This document shows, one piece after another, positions 18,918 through 28,121 of a DNA stretch of 64,000 nt. The stretch is from Pseudomonas sp. Q11 (GTDB taxonomy: Bacteria; Pseudomonadota; Gammaproteobacteria; Pseudomonadales; Pseudomonadaceae): positions 1 through 64,000 of the forward strand of contig NZ_JAKNQY010000004.1 of NCBI RefSeq assembly GCF_024494355.1. Reading direction: 5' to 3'. The notes beneath the pieces were generated by a model that was not told where the DNA came from, made no database searches, and saw only the letters and a list, made by a program, of their open reading frames with translations. Position numbers and translations under genes: made by a program. Position 1 is the first letter of the stretch. Every line of letters starts with the position of its first letter.

Positions 18918-20588
18918 TTAGCTGTCCAACGCTTTGTACTTCTCGCGCAGGTGGTTACGGATCCACACCGCCGACAGGTTGAGCGTGGCAATCACCAGCA
19001 CCAGCAACAGCGCCGTGGCGTATACCAGCGGTCGCGCCGCTTCGACGTTCGGGCTCTGGAAGCCTACGTCATAGATGTGAAAGCCCAGGTGCATGATCTT
19101 CTGGTCCAAGTGCAGGTACGGGTAGTTGCCGTCCAGCGGCAGCGACGGAGCCAGTTTCACCACGCCTACCAGCATCAATGGCGCCACTTCACCGGCGGCG
19201 CGAGCCACTGCGAGGATCATGCCGGTCATCATCGCCGGGCTCGCCATCGGCAGCACGATTTTCCACAGCGTCTCAGCCTTGGTCGCACCGAGGGCCAGGG
19301 AGCCTTCGCGGACCGTACGCGGGATACGCGCCAGGCCTTCTTCGGTGGCCACGATCACCACCGGCACCGCCAGCAGCGCCAGGGTCAGGGACGCCCAAAG
19401 CAGGCCCGGAGTACCGAAGGTCGGCGCCGGCAGGGCTTCAGGGAAGAACAGCCGGTCAACCGAGCCGCCCAACACATACACGAAGAAGCCCAGGCCAAAC
19501 ACGCCGTAAACAATGGCCGGTACACCCGCCAGGTTGTTCACCGCAATGCGGATCAGACGGGTCATCGGGCCCTGACGAGCGTACTCCCGCAGGTACACCG
19601 CTGCCAGCACACCGAACGGCGTCACGATCACCGCCATGATCAGGGTCATCATCACCGTGCCGAAAATCGCCGGGAAGATCCCGCCTTCGGTGTTGGCTTC
19701 ACGAGGATCGTCGCTGAGGAATTCCCAAATCTTGCTGAAGTAGAAGCCGATCTTGGTGAACGTGCCCATGCCGTTGGGCTGGTAGGCATGCACCACTTTG
19801 CCGATTTCGATTTCCAGTTCTTTGCCATTGGCATCGCGGGCGGTCAGGCTGTCGCGGTTGAACTGCGAGTGCAGATCACCCAGACGGGCCTCGATGTCCT
19901 TGTAACGGGCATCGTACTCAGCACGGTCAGCGTCCAGGTCCGCTTGTGCCGCGGCATCCAGTTTGCCATCAAGCTCCAGCTTGCGACCTTTGAGACGAAT
20001 GCGTTCAAGCCCTGCGTTGATTGCACCGATGTCGGATTTTTCCAGGGTCTTGAGCTCGGCGGCGAGTTTGTTGACCCGGGCCACGCGAGCTTGCAGTTCC
20101 GGCCAGGCCGCTTCGCCTTCGGCGATGATCTTGCCGTTTTCTTTGACGTTGACCAGATAGCCGTAGAAGTTCCCCCACTCACGACGCTCGATGGCCATCA
20201 GCTCCGGCGGCGTGGTCTGGTTGGTCAGCCAATCGCCGACGATCCAGGTGAAGTCGGTGCCGTTCAGGTCCCGGTTGCCGACCTTGATCAGCTCGCGGGT
20301 CATGAATTCGGGGCCTTCGTCCGGCACCGGCAGGCCAGCGCTTTTCAGGCGCTCGCGGGGCACTGATTCCTTCTGCACCACTTCGCCAACAACCAGTTGC
20401 GCGGGCATGCCCGGCACGTTGTAGCTGGCGTGGATCAGGTCGGCCGGCCAGAAATGGCCCAGACCGCGCACGGCAATCACTGCCAGCAGGCCAATGGTCA
20501 TGATGACCGCGATGGACACCGCGCCACCGCTGATCCAGACGCCGGGGGCGCCGCTCTTGAACCATCCTTTCAGGGAGTTCTGTTTCAC
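18918..20588 (-). CDS. pstA: Phosphate ABC transporter permease PstA
   Basis: A 556-aa inner-membrane permease. The C-terminal part (about 290-550) is the canonical PstA fold with the EAA loop (ALGATKAETLWKIVLPMASP). An unusually long segment (about residues 55-285) with coiled-coil character (LQARVARVNKLAAELKTLE) follows the first membrane helix. Such long forms are usual in Pseudomonas. pstC ends 15 bp upstream. Confidence 0.94.
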   Translation of the reverse strand: MKQNSLKGWFKSGAPGVWISGGAVSIAVIMTIGLLAVIAVRGLGHFWPADLIHASYNVPGMPAQLVVGEVVQKESVPRERLKSAGLPVPDEGPEFMTRELIKVGNRDLNGTDFTWIVGDWLTNQTTPPELMAIERREWGNFYGYLVNVKENGKIIAEGEAAWPELQARVARVNKLAAELKTLEKSDIGAINAGLERIRLKGRKLELDGKLDAAAQADLDADRAEYDARYKDIEARLGDLHSQFNRDSLTARDANGKELEIEIGKVVHAYQPNGMGTFTKIGFYFSKIWEFLSDDPREANTEGGIFPAIFGTVMMTLIMAVIVTPFGVLAAVYLREYARQGPMTRLIRIAVNNLAGVPAIVYGVFGLGFFVYVLGGSVDRLFFPEALPAPTFGTPGLLWASLTLALLAVPVVIVATEEGLARIPRTVREGSLALGATKAETLWKIVLPMASPAMMTGMILAVARAAGEVAPLMLVGVVKLAPSLPLDGNYPYLHLDQKIMHLGFHIYDVGFQSPNVEAARPLVYATALLLVLVIATLNLSAVWIRNHLREKYKALDS

Positions 20589-20603
20589 AGACTTCTACCT
20601 TTC

Positions 20604-22889
20604 TTAAAGCGACGAATATTTCTTGCGCAGACGCTGACGGATCAGCTCGGCGAGGGTGTTCATGATGAAAGTGAACAACAGCAGGACCAGCGCCGACAGG
20701 AACAGCACGCGGTAATGACTGCCGCCGACTTCCGACTCAGGCATTTCCACCGCCACGTTGGCCGCCAGGGTGCGCAGGCCTTCGAACAGGTTCATTTCCA
20801 TGACCGGCGTGTTACCGGTGGCCATCAGCACGATCATGGTTTCGCCGACCGCCCGACCCATGCCGATCATCAGCGCCGAGAAGATGCCAGGGCTGGCGGT
20901 GAGGATCACCACGCGGGTCATGGTCTGCCACGGTGTGGCACCGAGGGCCAGCGAACCCAGGGTCAGGCCGCGCGGCACGCTGAACACGGCGTCTTCGGCG
21001 ATGGAGTAGATGTTCGGGATCACCGCAAAACCCATCGCCAGGCCGACTACCAGGGCGTTGCGCTGGTCGTAGGTGATGCCCAGGTCATGGGAGATCCACA
21101 TGCGCATGTCGCCGCCGAAGAACCAGGCTTCCATGTACGGACTCATGTACAGCGAGAGCCAGCCCACGAACAGGATCACCGGGATCAACATCGCGCTTTC
21201 CCAGCCCTCAGGCACCTTCAGGCGCACGGACTCAGGCAAGCGACTGAAGACGAAACCGGCCACCAGAATGCCCACCGGCAACAACATCAGCAGGCTGAAA
21301 ATACCCGGTAAATGCCCTTCGACGTACGGCGCCAGGAACAGGCCGGCGAAGAAGCCGAGGATCACCGTCGGCATCGCCTCCATCAGCTCGATCACCGGCT
21401 TGACCTTACGGCGCAAGCTTGGAGCCATGAAGTACGCCGTGTAGATCGCGGCGGCAATCGCCAGCGGCGCAGCCAGCAGCATCGCGTAGAACGCAGCCTT
21501 CAAGGTGCCGAAGGTCAGCGGCGCAAGGCTCATCTTGGGTTCGAAATCGGTGTTGGCGGCGGTCGATTGCCAGACGTACTTAGGCTCGTCGTAGTTTTCG
21601 TACCAGACCTTGCTCCACAACGCGCTCCAGGACACTTCCGGGTGCGGGTTGTCCAGCAGCAACGGTTGCAGCTTGCCACCCTGCTCCACAATCAGACGGT
21701 TGGCCCGTGGCGACATGCCGAACAGGCCTTGACCGTCGACCACCTGGTCCACCAGCAAAGTGCGGTGGGCGGTACTGTGGAACACGCCGAGCTTGCCGGA
21801 CGCGTCCAGGGCGACGAAGCCCTTGCGACGCTCCTCGGCGGTGATCTCAATGATCGGCGCAGTGCCCATCTGGAAGGTACGAATCTGTTTCAGGCGTTGC
21901 TCACCGTCCGCATCGCGGGCCATGAACCACTGGGCCAGGCCACCTGTGGAGTCACCAATGATCAGGGAGATCCCGCCCACCAACTGGGTGCTGGCAGTGA
22001 CTTGGGCGTCACCGTTCTCCAGCAGCTTGTAGCGGCCGTTGAGGCTCTTGTCCCGCAGGCTGAACACGTCGGCCTGGGCGCGGCCGTTGACGACATACAG
22101 CCATTGCTGACGCGGGTCGACGAAGATGTTTTTGACCGGCTCGGTCATCTGCGGCAGCTCGATACGCGTCTGCTCGCTGGTGATTTCACCGGTCATCATG
22201 TTTTCTTCACTGGTGATCGACAACACATGCAGTTGCGCGCCCGTGGAACCGGCGAGCAACAGGGTCGAATCAGTGGCGTTGAGCGAAACGTGCTCCAGCG
22301 GCGCGCCCTGCTCGTTGAGCACAATCGGCGTTTCGCCGTACGGGTACTCAATGGCGGGCGAGATGGTTTTCTTGCCGTCCGGGTAACTGACTTTATAGGT
22401 ATGACGCAGCACCAGTGCCTGACCGTTGGACAGGCCAATCACCACCAGCGGGCTGCCGGGTTGGTCTTCGCCAATGGAAGTCACGCTGGTACCGGCGGGC
22501 ACCGGCAAGTCGACACGACGCAGCTCTGCGCCGGTGTCGATGTCGAAGAACAGGGCCTGGCCCTTGTCGGAAATCCGCATCGCCACCTGGTTCTGCTCTT
22601 CGATGGCGATCATCAGCGGTTTGCCGGCGTCCTGCATCCAGGCAGGCGTGATCGAGTCCTGGGAGGTCAGGTCCGCGCCCTGGAACAGCGGGACCACCAC
22701 ATAGGCAAGGAAGAAGAAAATCAGGGTAATGGCCGCCAGCACGGCGAGTCCGCCGATCAGGACGTACCAGCGGGTCAGGCGATCCTTGAGCGCGCGGATG
22801 CGACGCTTGCGTTGCAGTTCAGGCGTATTGAAATCAATGCGCTTGGGAGGGGAAGTCGTAGTCATTGTGGAATTGGCCAGATCATTCAT
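20604..22889 (-). CDS. pstC: Phosphate ABC transporter permease PstC, long form
   Basis: A 761-aa inner-membrane permease. One membrane helix (about 38-65) is followed by a roughly 400-residue soluble insert with repeated beta strands (for example LVVIGLSNGQALVLRH), possibly propeller-like. The conserved permease domain (about 460-755) carries the EAA-type loop ALGATPWQTMTRVVI. The start is uncertain between the ATG at 22889 and the ATG at 22865; a GTG at 22895 is also in frame. The PHO box lies only about 22 nt before the first ATG, so the leader is very short. Confidence 0.92.
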   Translation of the reverse strand: MNDLANSTMTTTSPPKRIDFNTPELQRKRRIRALKDRLTRWYVLIGGLAVLAAITLIFFFLAYVVVPLFQGADLTSQDSITPAWMQDAGKPLMIAIEEQNQVAMRISDKGQALFFDIDTGAELRRVDLPVPAGTSVTSIGEDQPGSPLVVIGLSNGQALVLRHTYKVSYPDGKKTISPAIEYPYGETPIVLNEQGAPLEHVSLNATDSTLLLAGSTGAQLHVLSITSEENMMTGEITSEQTRIELPQMTEPVKNIFVDPRQQWLYVVNGRAQADVFSLRDKSLNGRYKLLENGDAQVTASTQLVGGISLIIGDSTGGLAQWFMARDADGEQRLKQIRTFQMGTAPIIEITAEERRKGFVALDASGKLGVFHSTAHRTLLVDQVVDGQGLFGMSPRANRLIVEQGGKLQPLLLDNPHPEVSWSALWSKVWYENYDEPKYVWQSTAANTDFEPKMSLAPLTFGTLKAAFYAMLLAAPLAIAAAIYTAYFMAPSLRRKVKPVIELMEAMPTVILGFFAGLFLAPYVEGHLPGIFSLLMLLPVGILVAGFVFSRLPESVRLKVPEGWESAMLIPVILFVGWLSLYMSPYMEAWFFGGDMRMWISHDLGITYDQRNALVVGLAMGFAVIPNIYSIAEDAVFSVPRGLTLGSLALGATPWQTMTRVVILTASPGIFSALMIGMGRAVGETMIVLMATGNTPVMEMNLFEGLRTLAANVAVEMPESEVGGSHYRVLFLSALVLLLFTFIMNTLAELIRQRLRKKYSSL

Positions 22890-22911
22890 GCGCACACCCT
22901 AGCGATCCTGT

Positions 22912-22929
22912 ATGACAGAAAGATGACAA
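22912..22929 (-). promoter_or_regulatory. PHO box upstream of pstC
   Basis: On the minus strand TTGTCAT-cttt-CTGTCAT matches the tandem PhoB heptamers at 13 of 14 positions, the best PHO box in the window. A possible -10 (TAGGGT) follows about 9 bp downstream. It gives pstC-pstA-pstB-phoU their own PhoB-dependent start apart from pstS. Confidence 0.82.
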
Positions 22930-22982
22930 TGCAGTGACGCAACAAATCCGCCGCACGTGGACACCGGCAGCGGACAGAAATT

Positions 22983-23075
22983 TGGGTGTGGGGCGGGCTT
23001 GCTCGCGATGGGGCCATCACATTCAACCTCAATGTTGACTGACCTACCGCTTTCGCGAGCAAGCCCGCACCCACA
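22983..23075. repeat. REP pair (GTGGGTGCGGGC variant)
   Basis: GGTGTGGGGCGGGCTTGCTC and GAGCAAGCCCGCACCCAC form an inverted pair in the gap between pstS and pstC, next to the pstS terminator. Confidence 0.87.
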
Positions 23076-23077
23076 AA

Positions 23078-23101
23078 AGCCCGGGCGTGGCCCGGGCTCA
23101 G
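23078..23101 (-). terminator. Terminator of pstS
   Basis: A 9-bp perfect stem AGCCCGGGC-cac-GCCCGGGCT is followed by TTTGTG on the minus strand, directly beyond the pstS stop. It may let pstS message exceed that of the permease genes. Confidence 0.82.
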
Positions 23102-23104
23102 GTG

Positions 23105-24103
23105 TTACTTCTTGGCGACGCTGCCGCCTTCGGACAGACCCAGGTCAGCCAGTGCCTTGGCGGCAACCTTGGCTGGCAGTGGGATGTAACCGTCCTTGAC
23201 CACAACTTCCTGACCTTGCTTGGACAGGACCAGCTTCAAGAACTCAGCTTCCAGCGGGGCCAGAGGCTTGTTCGGTGCCTTGTTGATGTAGACGTAGAGG
23301 AAACGCGACAGCGGGTACTTACCGTTCAGGGTGTTTTCTTCGGTGTCTTCGATGAACGGCTCGCCTTCTTTCTTGGCAAGGGCAACGGTTTTCACGCTGG
23401 CGGTCTTGTAGCCGATACCCGAGTAGCCAACGCCGTTGAGCGAGCTGCTGATCGACTGTACAACCGAGGCCGAACCAGGCTGCTCATTGACGTTGGATTT
23501 GTAGTCGCCTTTGCACAGGGCTTCTTCTTTGAAGTAGCCGTAGGTGCCGGATACCGAGTTACGACCGAACAACTGGACTGGCTTGTTGGCCAGGTCACCG
23601 GTCACACCCAGGTCACCCCAGGTCTTGACGTCAGTCTTGGCGCCGCACAGGCGAGTGGACGAGAAAATCGCATCGACCTGAGCCATGGTCAGGCCCTTGA
23701 TCGGGTTGTCCTTGTGTACGAACACCGCCAGGGCGTCAACGGCCACTGGGACAGCAGTAGGCTTGTAACCGTATTTGGTTTCGAAGGCCTGCAGTTCGTT
23801 GTCCTTCATCTTGCGGCTCATCGGGCCCAGGTTGGAGGTGCCTTCAGTCAGAGCAGGTGGCGCAGTGGAGGAACCGGCGGCCTGAATCTGGATATTTACG
23901 TTCGGGTATTCTTTCTTGTAGTTCTCGGCCCACAGGGTCATGAGGTTGGCCAGAGTATCGGAGCCGACACTGGACAGGTTGCCCGACACACCAGTGGTCT
24001 TGGTGTAGCTCGGGATGGCTGGGTCGACAGCGGCAACCGCGTGGGCGGTCGCAACGCCAGCGGCGACAAAGGTCATTGCCGTCATCAAACGCTTCAGTTT
24101 CAT
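23105..24103 (-). CDS. pstS: Phosphate-binding periplasmic protein PstS
   Basis: A 332-aa periplasmic receptor that delivers phosphate to PstCAB. A signal peptide (about 1-24, ending THAVA/AVD) precedes the binding fold, with [20 protein letters not shown] and [11 protein letters not shown] lining the phosphate site. It is of the short DING/PstS-like type common in Pseudomonas. The candidate PHO box is 76 bp upstream. Separated by a terminator and a REP pair from pstC. Confidence 0.96.
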   Translation of the reverse strand: MKLKRLMTAMTFVAAGVATAHAVAAVDPAIPSYTKTTGVSGNLSSVGSDTLANLMTLWAENYKKEYPNVNIQIQAAGSSTAPPALTEGTSNLGPMSRKMKDNELQAFETKYGYKPTAVPVAVDALAVFVHKDNPIKGLTMAQVDAIFSSTRLCGAKTDVKTWGDLGVTGDLANKPVQLFGRNSVSGTYGYFKEEALCKGDYKSNVNEQPGSASVVQSISSSLNGVGYSGIGYKTASVKTVALAKKEGEPFIEDTEENTLNGKYPLSRFLYVYINKAPNKPLAPLEAEFLKLVLSKQGQEVVVKDGYIPLPAKVAAKALADLGLSEGGSVAKK

Positions 24104-24178
24104 GCCTTACTCCTAGCAGATAGGTGTGTTAAGTCGGCCAAGTATCGGTAAGCCGTGTGAACACTCTATGGCTGAAAT

Positions 24179-24196
24179 ATGACAATTGGATGAAAG
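24179..24196 (-). promoter_or_regulatory. PHO box upstream of pstS
   Basis: On the minus strand CTTTCAT-ccaa-TTGTCAT matches CTGTCAT-n4-CTGTCAT at 12 of 14 positions, with a possible -10 (CATAGA or TAGAGT) about 9-11 bp downstream. Confidence 0.75.
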
Positions 24197-24232
24197 GCCA
24201 TTATTGAGATTTAAAAGAAGATCGAGCAGCCC

Positions 24233-24310
24233 CAATCGCGAGCAGGCTCGCTCCCACAGGGGATGTGCGGTGAACACAGCATCCAATGTGGGAGCGAGCC
24301 TGCTCGCGAT
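24233..24310. repeat. REP pair
   Basis: AATCGCGAGCAGGCTCGCTC and GGGAGCGAGCCTGCTCGCGA form an inverted pair between the pstS promoter and the stop of the MFS gene. Confidence 0.88.
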
Positions 24311-24334
24311 GAGGTCAATACAGTCGATAAAGGC

Positions 24335-25633
24335 TTAACGACCTTGCTTCCAGAGATACGCCCCCACTGCAATCCCGATACCGCAGATAACCGCCACGTA
24401 ATAGGCTGGCCCCATCGGGTTTTCCTTGAGCAGCAAAGTGACGATCATCGGGGTCAGGCCGCCGAAAATTGCATAGGCCAGGTTGTAGGAGAACGACAGG
24501 CCGCTGAAGCGCACCACGGCCGGGAACGCCTTGACCATGACATAAGGCACCGCGCCGATGGTGCCCACCAGCAGCCCGCTCAGGGCATAGAGCGGAAACA
24601 GCCAGTCGGGATGGTTGAACAGGCTGTGGTAGAAAGTCCAGGAGGTGATCAACAGCAGCGCACTGCCGAACACGAACACTCGCCCGGCACCGAAACGGTC
24701 GGCCAGCACGCCAGAACCGATGCAGCCAAAACTCAGGAATACGATCGCCAGGCTGTTGGCCTGCAAGGCAATGGTCGGGCTGAAGTGATACACCGTTTGC
24801 AGCACGGTCGGGGTCATCAGGATGATCACGATGATGCCGGCAGACAGCAGCCAGGTCAGCAACATCGAAATGGCAATGGCGCCGCGATGATCACGCAGCA
24901 CCGCCCGCAGCGGCACTTCAGCGGCCAGGGCCTTGCGCAGTTGCAGCTCGGCGAATATCGGGGTTTCGTGCAGCCAGCGACGCAGGTACACCGAGAACAG
25001 GCCGAACACACCTCCCAGCAGGAACGGAATCCTCCAGGCGTAATCCGCCACCTCCACCGGCGTATAGATGCTGTTGATCGCCGTGGCCACCAGCGAACCC
25101 AGCAAAATCCCCACCGTCAGGCCACACGTCAGCGTGCCGCAGGCATAGCCGATGTGGCGCGCCGGAACGTGCTCGGAAACGAACACCCAGGCCCCCGGCA
25201 CTTCGCCGCCAATGGCCGCGCCCTGGATCACCCGCATCAGCAACAGCAGAATCGGCGCCCACATGCCGATTTGGGCATAGGTCGGCAGCAAGCCCATGAT
25301 GAGGGTCGGCACGGCCATCATGAAAATGCTCAGGGTGAACATTTTCTTGCGGCCCAACAGGTCCCCGAAGTGAGCCATGATGATCCCGCCCAGCGGCCGG
25401 GCCAGATAACCGGCGGCAAAAATGCCGAACGTCTGCATCAAGCGCAGCCACTCAGGCATTTCGGCGGGGAAAAATAATTTTCCGACCACGGTGGCGAAGA
25501 ACACGAAGATGATGAAATCGTAGAACTCCAACGCGCCGCCCAAGGCAGAAAGCGACAGGGTCTTGTAATCGTTGCGGGTCAATGGACGAGCCGATTGAAC
25601 GGGTGTCGCCGTGCTCGAAGGCGCAGTGGTCAT
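24335..25633 (-). CDS. MFS transporter of the metabolite:H+ symporter (MHS) type
   Basis: A 432-aa inner-membrane symporter with 12 predicted helices. The loop 2-3 motif DLLGRKKMF and its counterpart in loop 8-9, LADRFGAGRVF, are present, and the helix 1 region (LGGALEFYDFIIFVFFA) is typical of MHS dicarboxylate/osmolyte carriers. The substrate cannot be told from sequence. The ATG at 25633 is chosen because the 37 upstream codons are hydrophilic and not family-like. It is a single gene next to the pst operon, as in other pseudomonads. Confidence 0.88.
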   Translation of the reverse strand: MTTAPSSTATPVQSARPLTRNDYKTLSLSALGGALEFYDFIIFVFFATVVGKLFFPAEMPEWLRLMQTFGIFAAGYLARPLGGIIMAHFGDLLGRKKMFTLSIFMMAVPTLIMGLLPTYAQIGMWAPILLLLMRVIQGAAIGGEVPGAWVFVSEHVPARHIGYACGTLTCGLTVGILLGSLVATAINSIYTPVEVADYAWRIPFLLGGVFGLFSVYLRRWLHETPIFAELQLRKALAAEVPLRAVLRDHRGAIAISMLLTWLLSAGIIVIILMTPTVLQTVYHFSPTIALQANSLAIVFLSFGCIGSGVLADRFGAGRVFVFGSALLLITSWTFYHSLFNHPDWLFPLYALSGLLVGTIGAVPYVMVKAFPAVVRFSGLSFSYNLAYAIFGGLTPMIVTLLLKENPMGPAYYVAVICGIGIAVGAYLWKQGR

Positions 25634-25999
25634 GGCAAGGGCTTCTCTTATAGTCAGTTCTGCAACCCCGGACAACGGTGGGCAGGCTCGGCACGATAGC
25701 AAATTGTTCAAAAAAGCACATAGAGGCGCGTAATTGATAGTCAAAATCGGAACCGGGTGGTCGTCTCGACGTCTATCGCTCGATATACTCGCAACCTTGC
25801 AACACTCTGTAAGGGGTTGCTGTGCGAAAACGTCGTTGGTGACGTAGTAACTTAGTCAGCCGGTTTCGCAGAGTTTCCCTTTGGCACGCCTTTACGAAAA
25901 ACGTGACGAACGCCGCATGTTCGGGCTGAATCGTTTTTTTCAAAGACGGCTATTCACCTGATACATAAGACAGAGTTACGGGTCAGAGGCACCCCCGGC
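25634..25999. other. 366-bp gap with promoter-like and hairpin-forming sequence
   Basis: Between the divergent MFS and thioesterase genes. A -10-like TATACT lies at 25784-25789. Downstream are GCAACC...GGTTGC (25791-25820), then TGCGAAA (25823-25829) pairing with TTTCGCA (25864-25870), which encloses ACGTC-gttggt-GACGT (25830-25845). This could be a structured thioesterase leader. No ORF or known RNA family is recognised. Confidence 0.4.
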
Positions 26000-26404
26000 A
26001 TGATAGAGCTCGAACAGGAAGATCCAATCCCGCAAGGCGACCTGGCCCTGCAAATCACCGCGCTCCCCCGCGAAACCAACGGCTTTGGCGATATTTTCGG
26101 CGGCTGGCTGGTTTCCCAGATGGACTTGGCCGGCACGGCCATGGCCAGTAAAGTGGCCGGCGGACGCGTGGCCACCGTGGCGATCGATCGCATGGCGTTT
26201 CTGGTGCCGGTGGCCGTGGGTGCCCAGCTGTCTTTTTACACCCAGGCGCTGGAGATCGGCCGCAGTTCGATCCAGATGATGGTCGAGGTCTGGAGTGACG
26301 ATCCACTGTCCAGCGAATGGCGCAAGGTCACCGAGGCGGTGTTCGTGTTCGTTGCCATCGATGGCAGTGGTCGTACCCGCTCGGTTCCGCCGCGCGCCCG
26401 TTAA
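26000..26404 (+). CDS. Acyl-CoA thioesterase, YciA-like hotdog protein
   Basis: A 134-aa single hotdog-domain protein that hydrolyses acyl-CoA to free acid and CoA. The motif GDIFGGWLVSQMDLAG holds the catalytic Asp on the long helix. VATVAIDRMAFLVPV and the C-terminal strand AVFVFVAID complete the fold. Members act as hexamers in the cytosol with broad acyl specificity. Upstream lies a long leader with hairpins. Confidence 0.9.
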   Translation: MIELEQEDPIPQGDLALQITALPRETNGFGDIFGGWLVSQMDLAGTAMASKVAGGRVATVAIDRMAFLVPVAVGAQLSFYTQALEIGRSSIQMMVEVWSDDPLSSEWRKVTEAVFVFVAIDGSGRTRSVPPRAR

Positions 26405-26461
26405 ACGCGGGGGCCGTTTTGCGGTCCATTGCAGTTCATGTTCCTGAACGAGACTTGCAGT

Positions 26462-27361
26462 ATGCCTACGCCCCATGTCGAAGCCGTCAAACTGGATGAA
26501 CTGAACGGCTGGCGCATCCGCCACGGTCAGGCCGAGTTGCTGGTGGCCCAGCAAGGCGCGCACATTCTCAGCTATCAGGTCGACGGCCAGCCGCCGCTGA
26601 TCTGGCTCAACGACCAGGCAACGTTCAAGGCCGGCAAGAGCATCCGCGCCGGAGTGCCGGTGTGCTGGCCGTGGTTCGGCAACCTGACGCGCAACCCCGA
26701 CAGCGTGCAGGCCATGCGGGTGAGCAACGAACCGGCCACGGCTCACGGCCTGGTGCGGGCGATGGATTGGGAGCTCAAGGGCATCGAAGCCCAGGGCGAA
26801 AGCCTGAAAGTGGAATTCGTACTGCCCTACCCCGAAAACGGTCTCTCAGGCTGGCCCCATCAGGTAGACCTGACGCTGACCATCGTGATGGACGAGCAGT
26901 TGCACATCCGCCTCACCAGCCATAACCGCGGCAGCGAGACCGTCAGCCTGAGCCAGGCACTGCACAGTTACTTCGCCGTCAGTGACGTGCGCAACGTGCA
27001 TGTCGAAGGCGTGGATGGCTTGCGTTATATCGAAACACTGGACGACTGGAACACCGTGACCCAGGCCGGCGATCTGCACTTTGCCGGCGAGACCGATCGC
27101 ATCTATCTCGATACCCCACCGAAGCTGAGCATCGTCGACCCGCACTGGGAACGACGCATCGAACTGACCAGCAGCGGTTCACGCTCGGCGGTGATCTGGA
27201 ACCCCTGGACCGAACGCGCCAAGGCCTTCAGCGACATGGCCGACGATGGCTGGCAGCGCATGCTGTGCATCGAGACGGCGAATGTGATGGACGATGTGGT
27301 GACGCTGCTGCCGCAGGCCAGTCATACCCTCGGGGTGAGCATCGGCAGCAAGCCGCTCTAA
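26462..27361 (+). CDS. D-hexose-6-phosphate mutarotase (YeaD-like aldose epimerase)
   Basis: A 299-aa cytosolic protein of the galactose mutarotase-like fold that interconverts anomers of hexose 6-phosphates. Family features are QQGAHILSYQ, GVPVCWPWFG with the phosphate-binding Arg nearby, ATAHGLVRAMDW (catalytic His), and a C-terminal ETANVMDDVVTL. The ATG at 26462 (MPTPHV) is preferred; ATG codons at 26429 and 26438 would add up to 11 residues. The thioesterase lies 57 bp upstream on the same strand. Confidence 0.88.
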   Translation: MPTPHVEAVKLDELNGWRIRHGQAELLVAQQGAHILSYQVDGQPPLIWLNDQATFKAGKSIRAGVPVCWPWFGNLTRNPDSVQAMRVSNEPATAHGLVRAMDWELKGIEAQGESLKVEFVLPYPENGLSGWPHQVDLTLTIVMDEQLHIRLTSHNRGSETVSLSQALHSYFAVSDVRNVHVEGVDGLRYIETLDDWNTVTQAGDLHFAGETDRIYLDTPPKLSIVDPHWERRIELTSSGSRSAVIWNPWTERAKAFSDMADDGWQRMLCIETANVMDDVVTLLPQASHTLGVSIGSKPL

Positions 27362-27380
27362 GCCACACCCCAAAACCATT

Positions 27381-27470
27381 GTGGGAGCGGGCTTGCTCGC
27401 GAAGGCGGTGTGCCAGTCAACATAAGTATCAACTGACCGACCGCCTTCGCGAGCAAGCCCGCTCCCACAT
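27381..27470. repeat. REP pair
   Basis: GTGGGAGCGGGCTTGCTCGC and GCGAGCAAGCCCGCTCCCAC form a perfect inverted pair between convergent genes, so a joint terminator is plausible. Confidence 0.9.
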
Positions 27471-27497
27471 TGGGATCTACGCCATATCCGCGACTGG

Positions 27498-28034
27498 TTA
27501 CAAATCCGCCTCCTGCACCACCCTCACCTTTTCCGCTTCCAGGGCATACGCCGCGCTGGCCAGGTCGTTGTCGACCTTTTCGATCTTCAGCGTGCCGGTC
27601 ACCCATAGCGGTGTGTAGATGTCATCCAGTTTCAATCCCTTGGGATAGCGCACCAGCACCAGTTGATTGGGCGGTGGTGGCGGGACGTGGATGCAGGCAC
27701 CTGGGTAAGGCACCAGGAAGAACAGCGTGCTGCGGCCCTTGGCGTCGGTTTCCAGCGGCACCGGGTAGCCGCCCAGACGAATGTGTTTGTCGTTCATCGA
27801 CGCCACGGTCTTGCTCGAATACATCACCGCCGGCAAGCCCTTGCTTTGCTTCAGGCCACCTTTTTCGGTGAAGGTGCCGCTGGCTTCGGGGGTGTTATGG
27901 TCGATCTCGGGCATGGCCTCAAGGGCTTTCTGGTCCGACTTGGGCATCAGTTCGAGCCAGTCGGTTTCCGGCAGTTCGGCGGAGTGGGCCAGGCTGCTGC
28001 CCAGCAGAAAAAGGGTCAAGACTAGACGGCGCAT
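27498..28034 (-). CDS. DUF3299-family exported protein
   Basis: A 178-aa protein with a signal peptide (cleavage after AHS, about residue 18). The region GYPVPLETDAKGRSTLFFLVPYPGACIHVPPPPPNQ is the DUF3299 signature, with a single Cys. Function is unknown. In some genomes DUF3299 genes neighbour lipoprotein-export or ABC systems, which is not the case here. The ATG at 28034 starts the signal peptide; another start five codons upstream is possible. It is a single gene. Confidence 0.85.
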   Translation of the reverse strand: MRRLVLTLFLLGSSLAHSAELPETDWLELMPKSDQKALEAMPEIDHNTPEASGTFTEKGGLKQSKGLPAVMYSSKTVASMNDKHIRLGGYPVPLETDAKGRSTLFFLVPYPGACIHVPPPPPNQLVLVRYPKGLKLDDIYTPLWVTGTLKIEKVDNDLASAAYALEAEKVRVVQEADL

Positions 28035-28121
28035 GAATGGGCTCGGCAATAAGTAGGAAGTGCGACGCCGGGCATTCTAGCCCTCTCTGCGCGCCAACGC
28101 AGAGGGGGCCTGGTCACAGAA

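Noticed and set aside
28081..28108. CCCTC/GAGGG hairpin as a terminator of the GlsB-like gene
   Set aside because: No T run follows on either strand; recorded only as a hairpin.
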